Assembly (NCBI RefSeq): GCF_000429625.1
Contig: NZ_AUCF01000004.1
Span: 1 to 64,000 of the forward strand
Length of the DNA: 64,000 bases
Source: Azospirillum halopraeferens DSM 3675
GTDB lineage: Bacteria; Pseudomonadota; Alphaproteobacteria; Azospirillales; Azospirillaceae
Direction: 5' to 3'
Shown: one piece after another, positions 16,176 to 26,738 of the stretch
How the letters are laid out: the number at the start of each line of letters is the position of its first letter
Position numbering within the stretch: position 1 is the stretch's first letter
Translations under genes and position numbers: made by a program
The notes under the pieces: model-generated
Databases searched by the model: none
The model's input: the letters and a program-made list of their open reading frames with translations, nothing else
What the model was told of the DNA's origin: nothing

Positions 16176-17534
16176 CTACGGATACGGCCGTACCCCCGCC
16201 CGTTCCCGCGCGATCAGGTCGGCGTACCAGCGGAACGAAGCCTTGGGCGTGCGCTTTTGCGTGGCGAAGTCCACGTGGACGAGGCCGAAGCGGTTGCCGT
16301 AGCCGCTGCCCCATTCGAAGTTGTCGAGCAGCGACCACAGGAAGAAGCCGCGCACGTCGGCGCCCCGCGCCACCGCCTCGCGCAGGGCCTTCTGGTAGAC
16401 GGTCAGATAGGCGATGCGGTGGGGGTCGTTCACCGCGCCGGTGGCGTCCGGCGCATCGTTGCCGCCGCAGCCGTTCTCGGTCACCACGATGGGGATGCGG
16501 TAGCGGCGTTGGATCTCCAGCAGCTCGTCCCGGAAGGCGTCGGGGAAGATGGCCCAGCCGACCCCGTGGTCGTCCCCGCCGGGCGGCGCCTCGCCCCAGC
16601 CGTAGCCCCAGGTGGCGGCGGGGTCGGCCTTCGCGAAGATCGGGCCGTAGTGGTTGAGGCCGAACCAGTCGACCGGGCGGGCGATGCGCGCCATGTCGCC
16701 CCCCTGCACGTACGGCTCCAGCGCCGCGGCAAGCTGCGGCGGGTAATGGCCCAGCAGTTGCGGGTCGGGGAAGGCGCGGTTCCAGTGCTCGTCCAGCAGG
16801 GCGGCGGCGGCGCGGTTCTCCGGGGTGTCGCTCTCCGGGATCACCACCTGCCGGTTGTGGATGGCGCCGATGGAGGCGCCGGGGACCAGGGCGCGCAGCG
16901 CATCCACGCCGGCCCCGTGGGCCAGGTTGACGTGGTGGACGGCGCGCAGGTGCTGCGCCCGGTCGGTGATGCGTGGCGCCGCCCACGGAATGGCGTAGCC
17001 GAACAGGGTGAAGACCGAGAACTCGTTGAAGGTGATCCAGCGCGTCACCCGGTCGCCGTAGCGCCGGGCGCACAGGGCGGCGTAGTCGGCGTAGCGGCCG
17101 GCGCAGTCGCGGGACGACCAGCCGCCCAGCTCGTGCAGGGCCAGCGGCAGGTCCCAGTGGTAGAGGCAGACCCACGGCTCGATCCCCGCGGCCAGCAGCC
17201 GGTCGATCAGCCGGTCGTAGAAGTCCAGCCCCGCCTCGTTCACGGCGCCGCGCCCGGTCGGCAGGACGCGCGGCCAGGCGATGGAGAAGCGGTAGGCATT
17301 CACGCCCAGCCCCTTCATCAGCGCCACGTCCTCCGGCCAGCGGTGGTAATGGTCGCAGGCGACGTCGCCGGAGTCGCCGTTGTAGACCGCGTCGCGGATG
17401 CGGCAGTGGCGGTCCCAGATGGACGGGCCGCGGCCATCCGCCTCCGCCGCCCCCTCGATCTGGTAGGCGGAGGTGGAGACACCCCACACGAAATCGGGCC
17501 GCAGCGGCGGCGGGGCGGGGGCGGCGGAGGGCAT
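16176..17534 (-). CDS. Beta-glucosidase, glycoside hydrolase family 1 (first copy)
   Basis: A 452-residue GH1 enzyme, standard length. The N-terminal signature FVWGVSTSAYQIEGAAEADGRGPSIWD is present, the catalytic nucleophile is E353 in VTENG, and the acid/base is E171 in FNEFSVF. In GH1 the acid/base motif is nearly always N-E-P; here proline is phenylalanine. The C-terminal FFLWSLLDNFEWGSGYGNRFGL is typical. It hydrolyses beta-linked glucosides or related disaccharides, probably in the cytoplasm as no signal peptide is visible. It is divergent from a second GH1 gene that shares the NEF variation. Confidence 0.92.
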   Translation of the reverse strand: MPSAAPAPPPLRPDFVWGVSTSAYQIEGAAEADGRGPSIWDRHCRIRDAVYNGDSGDVACDHYHRWPEDVALMKGLGVNAYRFSIAWPRVLPTGRGAVNEAGLDFYDRLIDRLLAAGIEPWVCLYHWDLPLALHELGGWSSRDCAGRYADYAALCARRYGDRVTRWITFNEFSVFTLFGYAIPWAAPRITDRAQHLRAVHHVNLAHGAGVDALRALVPGASIGAIHNRQVVIPESDTPENRAAAALLDEHWNRAFPDPQLLGHYPPQLAAALEPYVQGGDMARIARPVDWFGLNHYGPIFAKADPAATWGYGWGEAPPGGDDHGVGWAIFPDAFRDELLEIQRRYRIPIVVTENGCGGNDAPDATGAVNDPHRIAYLTVYQKALREAVARGADVRGFFLWSLLDNFEWGSGYGNRFGLVHVDFATQKRTPKASFRWYADLIARERAGVRPYP

Positions 17535-17641
17535 GGCCGGGGACTCCGGAGCAGGGCGGGGGTGGTGCGATCCTAGCTTTGGCGCGTCCGCCGCGGAACG
17601 GGCATAATGGCGCTCCCCCTCACCGACGGACCTTCCCCGCC

Positions 17642-19006
<1,365 letters not shown>

Positions 19007-19018
19007 GGACCGGCCGCG

Positions 19019-20797
19019 TCACGCCACCCGATCTTCCAGCGGGACGAGGCGCTCGTCGCGCACCCGCACCGCGTCGCCGGTGCGCTCCAGGGTGACCTTG
19101 CGGCGGTGGTGCGCCTCCAGGCCGGGGTGGCTGCCGATGGTCAGCAGGGTGGCCGCGGGGAACTCCGCATCGAGAAGGCGCAGCATGTCCTCCTCCCCGT
19201 CGGGGTCGAGGGCATCGGTGGCGTGTTCCACGAAGATCCAGTCGGGGCGGCGGATCAGCAGGCGGGCGAAGCCCAGCCGCTGCTGCTCCGGCAGGGCCAT
19301 GATCTCGTCCCAATGGTCGCTGTCGTCCAGGCGGGGCAGCAGGTGGGTCAGGCCGACCCGCGCCAGCGCGTCGCGGGCCTGCCCGTCGTCCACCTTCTCC
19401 GGCCCGCCGGGATAGCTCAGCGCCGCGCGCAGCGAGCCGTGGGGCAGGTAGGGGCGTTGCGGCATGAAGAACACGCGGGTGTGGGCGGGCAGCGAGATGC
19501 GGCCGCTGCCCCAGGTCCACACCCGGGCGACGGCGCGGAACAGGCGGATGGCGGCGCCGGCGTCGCCGGCGATCAGCACCCGCTCGCCGGGCCGGATCTC
19601 CAGGTCGAAGGGCTCCACCAGCGGCCGGCCGTCGGTTTCCGCGATGGCGACGTTGCGGAAGCTAAGGTTGTGCTCCGTATCCAGGCGTTCCACCAGGATG
19701 CGGGCGCCGCCGTTGCCGGCCACCTCGGCGTCCAGACGCTTGAGCGCGTCGTGCAGGCCCAGCACGCGCTCCACCGACGCCTTCCATTCCGCCACGCGCG
19801 GCAGGTTGTCGATGGGCCACGACAGGGCCGCCACCGTCTGCTGGAACGCCTGCGCCGTCTGCATCAGCACCCCCAGCGAGATGGCGCCCGAGATGTAGCG
19901 CGGGGCGGCCACCAGGATCGGGAAGGCGGTGGACAGCACCGAATAGGCGGAGGTGAAGGTCATCATGTTGGACAGCGCGCGCGTCTGGCGGTGCCAGCCC
20001 TGGCGCACGCCCTGGAACAGGCCGAACAGGCGCCGCCGCTCGTCCCCTTCGCCGTGCAGCAGGGCGACCGCCTGGGCGTGCTCGCGCACGCGGGCCAGCC
20101 CGAAGCGGAAATCCGCCTCGTAGCCCTGGCGCCGGTTGGCGGCGTGCACCAGCGGCTGGCCCATCAGCATGGCGATGGTGGTGCCGGCCCCGGCGTACAG
20201 CAGGGCGACGTACAGCAGATAGCCGGGCACCGTGACCGTGTACCCGAACACCGTCACCTCCGGCGCCCCCGACAGCTCCCACAGGATGCTGGTGAAGCTG
20301 GCCAGCAGCAGCACGCAATAGATCAGCGACAGGCCCAGATCGATGGCGTACTCGGTGGAGATGCGGATGTCCTCGGCGATGCGGCCGTCGGGGTTGTCGT
20401 GGTCGCCGGGCAGGTAGGTCACCTGGTGCTGCCGGCCCTTGGACACCCAGTCGTCCAGCAGCTTTTCCGTCAGCCACGCCCGCCAGCCGAGCTGCAGGCG
20501 CCGCTTGACCCGCAGATGCAGCACCGTGTTCAGGATGTTGAGCGCGATGATGCCGATGATGGCGACGATCATCGTCATAAACCGGTCCATGGAGCGCTGC
20601 TCCAGCGCGTCGAAGAAGCGCTGGCTCCACAGGTTGATCAACACCGGCACGACAACGCCCACGACGGTCAGCGCCAGCAGGGCGACCGACAGCAGGCGCA
20701 CCTTCCACCGGTCGGGGCCCGACCAGTACCCTCCGGTCAGATCCAGGAACCGGCGGGCGAATCCGGCCACCTCCTTCGATGACTCCATGCTGGGCAT
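19019..20797 (-). CDS. SbmA/YddA-like ABC protein with a degenerate ATPase domain
   Basis: A 592-residue membrane protein with an N-terminal ABC_membrane_2 (SbmA/BacA-type) domain, residues ~30-350, containing the family segments INLWSQRFFDALEQRS and NPDGRIAEDIRISTEYAI. A C-terminal nucleotide-binding domain fold follows (residues ~375-580). Its ATPase motifs are decayed: the Walker A position reads GDAGAAIR (411-418) with no lysine, the signature reads ALPEQQR (501-507), and Walker B reads IFVEHA (521-526) with the catalytic Glu replaced by His. The D-loop and H-loop (SHPG) remain recognisable. It probably does not hydrolyse ATP; SbmA itself is proton-driven and lacks this domain. It sits among GH1 genes. 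Confidence 0.85.
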   Translation of the reverse strand: MPSMESSKEVAGFARRFLDLTGGYWSGPDRWKVRLLSVALLALTVVGVVVPVLINLWSQRFFDALEQRSMDRFMTMIVAIIGIIALNILNTVLHLRVKRRLQLGWRAWLTEKLLDDWVSKGRQHQVTYLPGDHDNPDGRIAEDIRISTEYAIDLGLSLIYCVLLLASFTSILWELSGAPEVTVFGYTVTVPGYLLYVALLYAGAGTTIAMLMGQPLVHAANRRQGYEADFRFGLARVREHAQAVALLHGEGDERRRLFGLFQGVRQGWHRQTRALSNMMTFTSAYSVLSTAFPILVAAPRYISGAISLGVLMQTAQAFQQTVAALSWPIDNLPRVAEWKASVERVLGLHDALKRLDAEVAGNGGARILVERLDTEHNLSFRNVAIAETDGRPLVEPFDLEIRPGERVLIAGDAGAAIRLFRAVARVWTWGSGRISLPAHTRVFFMPQRPYLPHGSLRAALSYPGGPEKVDDGQARDALARVGLTHLLPRLDDSDHWDEIMALPEQQRLGFARLLIRRPDWIFVEHATDALDPDGEEDMLRLLDAEFPAATLLTIGSHPGLEAHHRRKVTLERTGDAVRVRDERLVPLEDRVA

Positions 20798-20889
20798 TTC
20801 CCGCGCGACCCCGGTTCGGAAGGACGAGGACCCTATCGTAACGCGCAGGCGTTACCAAACGTTTTAACCAAAATGGCGTAAGGGGGCTC

Positions 20890-22221
20890 CTACCCCTCCA
20901 CCCGCCCGGTGCGGATCACCTCGGCAAGGAAGCGGTAGCTGTCCTTGGGGATGCGTTCCAGCGTGTCGTAGTCGACGCGCACGATGCCGAAGCGTTTGGA
21001 CAGGCCGAACGCCCACTCGAAGTTGTCGAGCAGGCTCCAGCACAGGTATCCGCGGACGTTGCAGCCCTCCGCCGCGGCGCGGGCCACGGCGATCAGGTGG
21101 TCGCGCAGGAAGGCGACCCGTTCGGGGTCGTGGACGCGGCCGTCGGATGTCACGGCATCGTCATAGGCCGCGCCGTTCTCGGCGATGAAGACCGCGGGGT
21201 TGCCGTAGTCGCGCCGGAACTCGCACAGCAGGTCGTAGAGCCCGTCGGGCTGGACCGGCCAGGCCATGGCGGTCCAGCGGTCGCAGTGGGCGTCCCCCCA
21301 CCACACGTCGAAGGGGTGCCCCTCCTCGTGCTTCATGGTCATGCGGGAATAGTAGTTGATGCCCAGCAGGTCGATGGGAAAGCGGATCGCCTCCTCGTCG
21401 CCGGGCTGCACGATGGCGGCCATGCGTTCGGCCAGCAGCGGCGGGATGCGGCCGCGCAGCACACCGTCCAGGGCCACGCGGTTCCACACCGCGTCCCAGC
21501 GCGCGGCGGCGGCCACGTTTTCCGGCCGGTCGTCCTCGGCGCGGCAGGGCTGCAGGTTGATGACGGTCCCCAGCGTCAGCCCGGCGTGCTCCGCCCGCAG
21601 CGCGCGCAGGGCCGCACCCTGGGCCAGGTTCTGGTGGTGCAGGGCGCGCAGCATGCCCTCCTCCCCCAGCCGGTGGCCGGGAGCGTGCTCGCCGGTGCCG
21701 TAGCCGTGGGTGGCCACCACGTTGGGCTCGTTCAGCATCATCCAGTCTTTCACCCGGTCGGCCAGGCGCGCGGCGACGATGCGGGCGTACTCGGCGAAGG
21801 AGCCGGCGATGGCGCGGCTCTGCCAGCCGCCGGCGTCCTCCAGCGGCTGCGGCAGGTCCCAGTGGTAGAGGCAGGCCATGGGTCGGATGCCCGCCGCCAG
21901 CAGCCCGTCCACCAGCCGGTCGTAGAAATCCAGCCCCGCCCCGTTCACCGCCCCGCTGCCGGCGGGCAGGATGCGCGGCCAGGCGATGGAGAAGCGGTAG
22001 GCGTTGAAGCCCGCCCGCTGCATCAGCGCGATGTCCTCCGGCCAGCGGTGGTAATGGTCGCAGGCGACGGCGGCGCTGCTGCCGTCCTGGATGCGGCCGG
22101 CGGCGGTGAAGGTGTCCCACACGCACGGGCCGCGCCCGTCGGCGTCGACGGCGCCCTCGATCTGGTAGGCGGCGGTGGAGGCGCCCCACAGGAAGTCCGG
22201 GGGAAAGGTGTGGCTGGCCAT
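20890..22221 (-). CDS. Beta-glucosidase, glycoside hydrolase family 1 (third copy)
   Basis: A 443-residue GH1 enzyme with FLWGASTAAYQIEGAVDADGRGPCVWD near the start. It has the canonical acid/base motif, E165 in LNEPNV, and the nucleophile E348 in IAENG. It is thus a more orthodox member than the two nearby NEF-type copies and is less similar to them. The C-terminal YLCWSLLDNFEWAFGLSKRFGIVRVDY is typical. Three GH1 genes with an ABC-like membrane protein between them suggest a locus for plant-derived beta-glucosides, though that is inference from context. Confidence 0.93.
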   Translation of the reverse strand: MASHTFPPDFLWGASTAAYQIEGAVDADGRGPCVWDTFTAAGRIQDGSSAAVACDHYHRWPEDIALMQRAGFNAYRFSIAWPRILPAGSGAVNGAGLDFYDRLVDGLLAAGIRPMACLYHWDLPQPLEDAGGWQSRAIAGSFAEYARIVAARLADRVKDWMMLNEPNVVATHGYGTGEHAPGHRLGEEGMLRALHHQNLAQGAALRALRAEHAGLTLGTVINLQPCRAEDDRPENVAAAARWDAVWNRVALDGVLRGRIPPLLAERMAAIVQPGDEEAIRFPIDLLGINYYSRMTMKHEEGHPFDVWWGDAHCDRWTAMAWPVQPDGLYDLLCEFRRDYGNPAVFIAENGAAYDDAVTSDGRVHDPERVAFLRDHLIAVARAAAEGCNVRGYLCWSLLDNFEWAFGLSKRFGIVRVDYDTLERIPKDSYRFLAEVIRTGRVEG

Positions 22222-22320
22222 GGTCGGGGTCCGTAGCAGGCGGGACGTGAGAGGGAATCATGCTCCAAGTCGCGCCCGCGCGCCATGGGGGAACGACGGC
22301 CTCAGGCCCGTTCCGCCCCG

Positions 22321-23268
22321 CTACCAGTAGGCGCCGTTCTCGACCAGGCCGTTGGCGGAGGGGGTCTCCTCGGGCAGGGGGCGGCACCAGTGTTCGTTCA
22401 TCCGGCGCACGATCTCCGGGTTGTCTTCGAACCGGCGGCCCTGAATGCCGAACAGCACCTGCGTGCCGCCGCCCATGTGGATGCCGATCCGGCCAAGCCG
22501 CCGGGCCAGCGCGCACAGCGGGATGGACAGCCCGCCGGCCCCCACCAGCGCCACGTCGAAGGGCTTGGATTCGAGCCGTTCGGCCACCGCGTCGTAGCGC
22601 TCGAACCAGGTCGCGTGGCGGGGCGGCTCCAGCGCCGGGCTGAAGGGGACGGGCACGACGCGCAGGTCGAAATCCGGCAGGGGGGTCGGCTGTGCCGTCC
22701 AGATCGCCCGGCGCCGTTCGTACTGCGCGGCGACGGTCCGCGCGAAGGGAGTCACCACCGCGACGCGGCGTCCCAGGAGCGCGTGGCTCCAGGGCTCCTC
22801 GCATAGGTAGGGCTCCAGCGCCTCCAACTCCATGAAACGGGCCCGGGAGGCGGCGGCGGCCACCACGCGGGCCTCGCCGTGATTGTACCAGACGCCGAGC
22901 AGATCGACGCTGCCCAGGCTCTCCAGGTAGACGTCCGAGAAGCGATCGAGCGTGCGGTCGTCCGTCGGAAAGATGCCGGGGCCGACCAGCGCCTCTTCCC
23001 GCAGCCAGTCGGGATACGGCGCAGCGCGGCCTGCCAGCCGGCGCAGCACGATGCGCAGCTCCGAATTGCCGATCTTGCCGATGGCGGCGGGCCGGCCGTC
23101 GCGAATCGCCTGCGCGATTGCCCGGTTGCCTGCCGGGGGGGTCGCCACCTCGTGGGTGAGCGCGAACAGGGCACCGCGCAGTTGCCGCGGCACGCGGCGC
23201 AGCCGGTAGTCGGGGTCGACGGCCCGGGCCAGCCGGCGCAAACGGTTGCGCGACGCCACGCCGAACAC
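22321..23268 (-). CDS. Polysaccharide-cluster protein, GT-D-like glycosyltransferase candidate
   Basis: A 315-residue soluble protein. Two segments stand out: AAIGKIGNSELR near residue 61 and IHMGGGTQVLFGIQGRRFEDNPEIVRRMNEHW near residue 260, ending with a terminal NGAYW. The combination of a GKxGNSE motif and a GG-x-QxxFGI-G-R motif is seen in a family found in capsule and exopolysaccharide clusters and sometimes described as having a GT-D glycosyltransferase fold. The role is not proven. It is the last gene of the leftward polysaccharide operon, 3 bp after the GT2 gene stop. Confidence 0.6.
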   Translation of the reverse strand: MFGVASRNRLRRLARAVDPDYRLRRVPRQLRGALFALTHEVATPPAGNRAIAQAIRDGRPAAIGKIGNSELRIVLRRLAGRAAPYPDWLREEALVGPGIFPTDDRTLDRFSDVYLESLGSVDLLGVWYNHGEARVVAAAASRARFMELEALEPYLCEEPWSHALLGRRVAVVTPFARTVAAQYERRRAIWTAQPTPLPDFDLRVVPVPFSPALEPPRHATWFERYDAVAERLESKPFDVALVGAGGLSIPLCALARRLGRIGIHMGGGTQVLFGIQGRRFEDNPEIVRRMNEHWCRPLPEETPSANGLVENGAYW

Positions 23269-23271
23269 GGG

Positions 23272-24105
23272 TCAGCGCTCCTGCGCAACGGTCGGCAGCG
23301 GCTGCGGGCGGCGGTCGATCAGGCGGCGCAACCGCCAGGCCGTCGCCACCGGGTCGCGCGCCCATTTCAGCAACCGCGCCGCAGCACGGCGCAGCCCGTC
23401 GCCCGGCGCCGGTCCCCGTCCCATCAGCCGGGCGAAGATCCGGTCGGCGTCCTTGCGGTATTGGTCCTCAAGCCGGCCGGAACCGGAGATCGACCGTTCG
23501 TGCAGCGTGAAGACCGACAGCAAGGCGTCGATGCGGTGGAACTGCGCCCCGGCGAGCACCAGTTCCGCCAGCAGCTCGCCGTCCCAGCATGTGCGGTTGG
23601 CCGGGTTGAAGCCGCCGACTGCACGCACCGCGCCGGTGCGGAAGAACATGCTCTGTTGCAGAATCCCGATGCCGCCGAAAGCCAGCAACCAGGGCTTCAG
23701 CGGCGGACGGCTCGCGTGCACGCGGTAATGCAGGCCCAGGCGGTGATCCTCGATGATGCCGTGCCCATAGACCGCATCGGCCCGGGGATGGCGCGCGAAT
23801 CCCCGGACGATGCGCGACACGGCGCCCGGCAGCAATCGGTCGTCGGCGTTGAGATAGCCGAAGATCCCGCCGGTCGCCGCCGCCAGCCCCCTGGCCAGCC
23901 CGTCGGCCGGACCGTCGTCCGGGTCGAGGATCACCCGGGCGATCCGGTCGCGGTGGCGTTCGATGATCGCGCGGCTGCCGTCGGTCGAGCCGGGATCGAC
24001 GACGATGTATTCGATGTCCGGATGGTCCTGGCCGAGCACCGAGAGGATGGTGTGCTCCAGGAATTCCGCCTGGTTGAAGGAAATGGTGACGATGGACACC
24101 TTCAT
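23272..24105 (-). CDS. Glycosyltransferase family 2
   Basis: A 277-residue GT-A enzyme. It begins MKVSIVTISFNQAEFLEHTILSVLGQD, with the nucleotide-sugar acidic residues in IVVDPGSTDGS and the DxD-type NADD in GYLNADDRLLPGA. A WDGE segment further along fits the acceptor side. It would add a sugar to a lipid-linked repeat unit at the inner membrane. The ATG at 24105 overlaps the polymerase gene stop (ATGA), showing translational coupling within the operon. Sugar specificity is unknown. Confidence 0.85.
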   Translation of the reverse strand: MKVSIVTISFNQAEFLEHTILSVLGQDHPDIEYIVVDPGSTDGSRAIIERHRDRIARVILDPDDGPADGLARGLAAATGGIFGYLNADDRLLPGAVSRIVRGFARHPRADAVYGHGIIEDHRLGLHYRVHASRPPLKPWLLAFGGIGILQQSMFFRTGAVRAVGGFNPANRTCWDGELLAELVLAGAQFHRIDALLSVFTLHERSISGSGRLEDQYRKDADRIFARLMGRGPAPGDGLRRAAARLLKWARDPVATAWRLRRLIDRRPQPLPTVAQER

Positions 24106-25352
24106 CGGCCGATGCCCCCTCCGGCATCGCGGCCGGTGTCGAGGCGGAGCACGGTCGCGGCGATGACGATGGCGAAGCAGCTCAGCACCCGGTTGGTGAG
24201 TCCATAGGGAGAGAACAGGATCGCCCAGGCGAGATTCAACAAGGAGAAGATGATGACCGGATCGGCCAGGCGAATGTTGTGCACCGTGGAGAAGATCGCC
24301 CGCACCAGGATCGCCACCACATAGAACCAGAACAGGGCTGCGAGAATGCCCCCTTCCACCCAGGCGCCCATCAGGTGGGAATGGGTGGGGATCAGGTCCG
24401 GCACATCGACCGGAATGTTGTCCAGGCTTACTCCGGAGAGTTCCAGGAGCAGAATGGCATAGTGCTCGTTGGCCGCCCAGGACCCGTGGCCGAGCAGTGG
24501 CTTCTCCCGTACAGCTTCGAAGGCGACCGGGAATTCCGCGCGGCCGGACAGCAGCACGCCGCGCTCGTCGACCTGCGCCAGGAATTTTTCCCGCTCCCAC
24601 TCGCCGAGCAACCCGGTCTGCGCGGCGTGGGAGTAGACCTCGATCACACCGAGGCTCCCGATCATCAGCACCAGCAGCGTCGCACCCATCTGAATCGGCG
24701 AGAAGGCGCGCCCGCGCCGTCCGAAGACCATCGACAGGAGCAGGATCAACGCGGTCATGATGGCGATGCCCGCCAGGCTGCGAAAACCCAGCAACAGGTT
24801 CAACCCGCCGGCACCGAGGCAAAGCAGGATGGCGGCGGAACGTTGCTCCATCACCCACAAAATACCGGCGGCGCTGATCACCAGCATGGTCACGCCGCCG
24901 CCGTAGCCGAACTTCCAGGGATCGCCTTCGAAATAGTCAGAGGGGTTGAGCAACGGAGAGACCAGGAGGCCCAGGGCCAGGGCCAGGAAGACCGTCCGGA
25001 TGCTGCGCAACCGGTCGCCGATCAGCGTGAAGAATCCGAGGACGAGAAGGACCGTGGCCCCCGCGCGGGCGGCACCCCGGGCCATGTTGTCAATCTCGCT
25101 GTCGTTGACCAGATCGCTGATGAACTGGACGGCGAGCCAGACCAGCGCCAGAAGGACCAGCGTTCGGATCGGCGATGTCACCGGCGGCAGTCGGCCGGTC
25201 ACAACGGCGGCGGGCAGCAGAAGCAGGAGCGCCAGCTCGCTTCCGGTGATCCGGCCGACCAGTTCGACGTCGATGCCGACGACCAGGCCGACCACGAGAC
25301 CCGGCACCAGGCCCCAACCGTAGTGTTGCGTCCGACGGTGCGCGCCGTTCAT
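24102..25352 (-). CDS. O-antigen ligase / polymerase-like membrane protein (Wzy/WaaL family)
   Basis: A 416-residue polytopic membrane protein with ~11 hydrophobic segments and one larger periplasmic loop around residues 240-330. The loop contains LLGHGSWAANEHYAILL and THSHLMGAWVEGGILA, matching the Wzy_C/O-antigen ligase pattern in which GxGxxxxxH- and HxHxxxxxxxxE-like motifs occur. It most likely polymerises or ligates a polysaccharide repeat in the periplasm. Both ends overlap neighbours by ATGA junctions within the leftward operon. Confidence 0.8.
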   Translation of the reverse strand: MNGAHRRTQHYGWGLVPGLVVGLVVGIDVELVGRITGSELALLLLLPAAVVTGRLPPVTSPIRTLVLLALVWLAVQFISDLVNDSEIDNMARGAARAGATVLLVLGFFTLIGDRLRSIRTVFLALALGLLVSPLLNPSDYFEGDPWKFGYGGGVTMLVISAAGILWVMEQRSAAILLCLGAGGLNLLLGFRSLAGIAIMTALILLLSMVFGRRGRAFSPIQMGATLLVLMIGSLGVIEVYSHAAQTGLLGEWEREKFLAQVDERGVLLSGRAEFPVAFEAVREKPLLGHGSWAANEHYAILLLELSGVSLDNIPVDVPDLIPTHSHLMGAWVEGGILAALFWFYVVAILVRAIFSTVHNIRLADPVIIFSLLNLAWAILFSPYGLTNRVLSCFAIVIAATVLRLDTGRDAGGGIGR

Positions 25353-26596
25353 GCTGCCGCCTTTTCGCCGCCGGTGCGCAGCGGCAGGCCGAGCGCGGTG
25401 CGCAGTCCCCGGACGTCGGCGTCGAAGTCCCAGCCACTGATGATGTCCCGGCTCAGTTGGCCCATGCGCCGGGCGCGCTCGGGATCGGCAAGGATGTCGG
25501 ACAGGGCCGCCGCAAGCGCCGGTGCGTCCCCGGTGGGGAATCTGTAGCCGTTCTCGCCCTGCCGGATCAGGTCATGGCCGCTGCCGACCTGATCGCTCAC
25601 CACCACCGGCTTGCCCAGGTTCATGGCTTCGTTCACCACCAGCCCCCATGTCTCGTACATGGACGGCAGCACGAAGACGTCGCAGAGATCATAGAAACCG
25701 CGCAACTCCCGCTGTCCTCGGAAGCCGGCGAAGTGGACCCGGTCGAGGCCGCGTGCGGCCTCCTTCAGGTGGGGCAGCATCTCGCCCGTCCCGACGAAGA
25801 TCAGGTGAGGACTGCGCGACGCCGCACCCGGTGCGAGGTGTTGAAACGCCTCCAGCACAAGGTCGGGCAGTTTGAGGCGTTGCAGCCGCGCGACGAAGAG
25901 GATCACCGGCGCATCGGCGGGGATGCCGAATTCGCGGCGCAGCGCCTCCCGGCGGGTGCCGTCCCCCACCCGGAAGAAGGCGTTGTCCACGGCCCACGGG
26001 GTCAGGACGATCTTCTCGTCGGGTATGCCCAGGGCGCGGAAATAGGCGGCGTTGAGCGAGCCGACGGCGAGGAACCGCTCCGCCACCCGGTTGAGCGCGG
26101 CGAAATAGAGCGGCTTGACCAGACGCTTCAGCCGTCCGCGCGGACGGCTGATCCCGGTGGCGTCGTCGCGGATCATCACGCGGATTCCCAGGCTGCGGGC
26201 CGCGGCCATGGCAAGCCAGTGGGACGGCCGGTTGTAGCCGTGGACCCACAGCCAGTCGAACTGTCCCTCCTTAAGCCGACGGCGCAGGCCATAGGCGAAA
26301 GGCCACCAGAAGGACGGGCCGCGGCCCGCTCCGAGGGCGGGCAGCACCGTATGCTCGAAGCCTCCCACCAGGGGGACGTCCCATTCGACATCAGCCGAGA
26401 ATCCCGGATCGGCATGCCGGCGCAGCGAGATGTCTGATTCGAAAAAGACGGTCAACGCGATGTCGGGTTCCTCCGCCACCCGGCGGAAGAGGGCGCTGGA
26501 ATAATGGACCGGGTGGGTGATGAGCACGGCCACGCGGGTCGGAGAGCCTGCGGGAGGCTGCCGATCCTGATCGCCTGACGGGGGTATGGCTGACAT
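25349..26596 (-). CDS. Glycosyltransferase family 4
   Basis: A 415-residue GT-B glycosyltransferase. The N-terminal acceptor domain starts VAVLITHPVHYSSALFRRVAEE. The C-terminal domain has VILFVARLQRLKLPDLVLEAF and a donor-site E-x7-E-like block in FVLPSMYETWGLVVNEAMNLGKPVVVSDQVGSGHDLI. The start at 26596 is chosen because sequence upstream in the same frame is antisense to the next gene. It belongs to the polysaccharide operon and overlaps the polymerase gene at its end. Sugar unknown. Confidence 0.85.
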   Translation of the reverse strand: MSAIPPSGDQDRQPPAGSPTRVAVLITHPVHYSSALFRRVAEEPDIALTVFFESDISLRRHADPGFSADVEWDVPLVGGFEHTVLPALGAGRGPSFWWPFAYGLRRRLKEGQFDWLWVHGYNRPSHWLAMAAARSLGIRVMIRDDATGISRPRGRLKRLVKPLYFAALNRVAERFLAVGSLNAAYFRALGIPDEKIVLTPWAVDNAFFRVGDGTRREALRREFGIPADAPVILFVARLQRLKLPDLVLEAFQHLAPGAASRSPHLIFVGTGEMLPHLKEAARGLDRVHFAGFRGQRELRGFYDLCDVFVLPSMYETWGLVVNEAMNLGKPVVVSDQVGSGHDLIRQGENGYRFPTGDAPALAAALSDILADPERARRMGQLSRDIISGWDFDADVRGLRTALGLPLRTGGEKAAA

Positions 26597-26738
26597 GGAG
26601 GGGCCGGAATGACCGAGACCGCCCTTCAGTAGCGCCCGGGTGTCCCGATTGCAAGATTCCCCGCGGCTGCCGTCCTTCGCTGCCGACCTTGCCGCGCGCG
26701 GTCCGGTGCAGCCCCTTCGGCGACCGTTTGCGGCGGCA

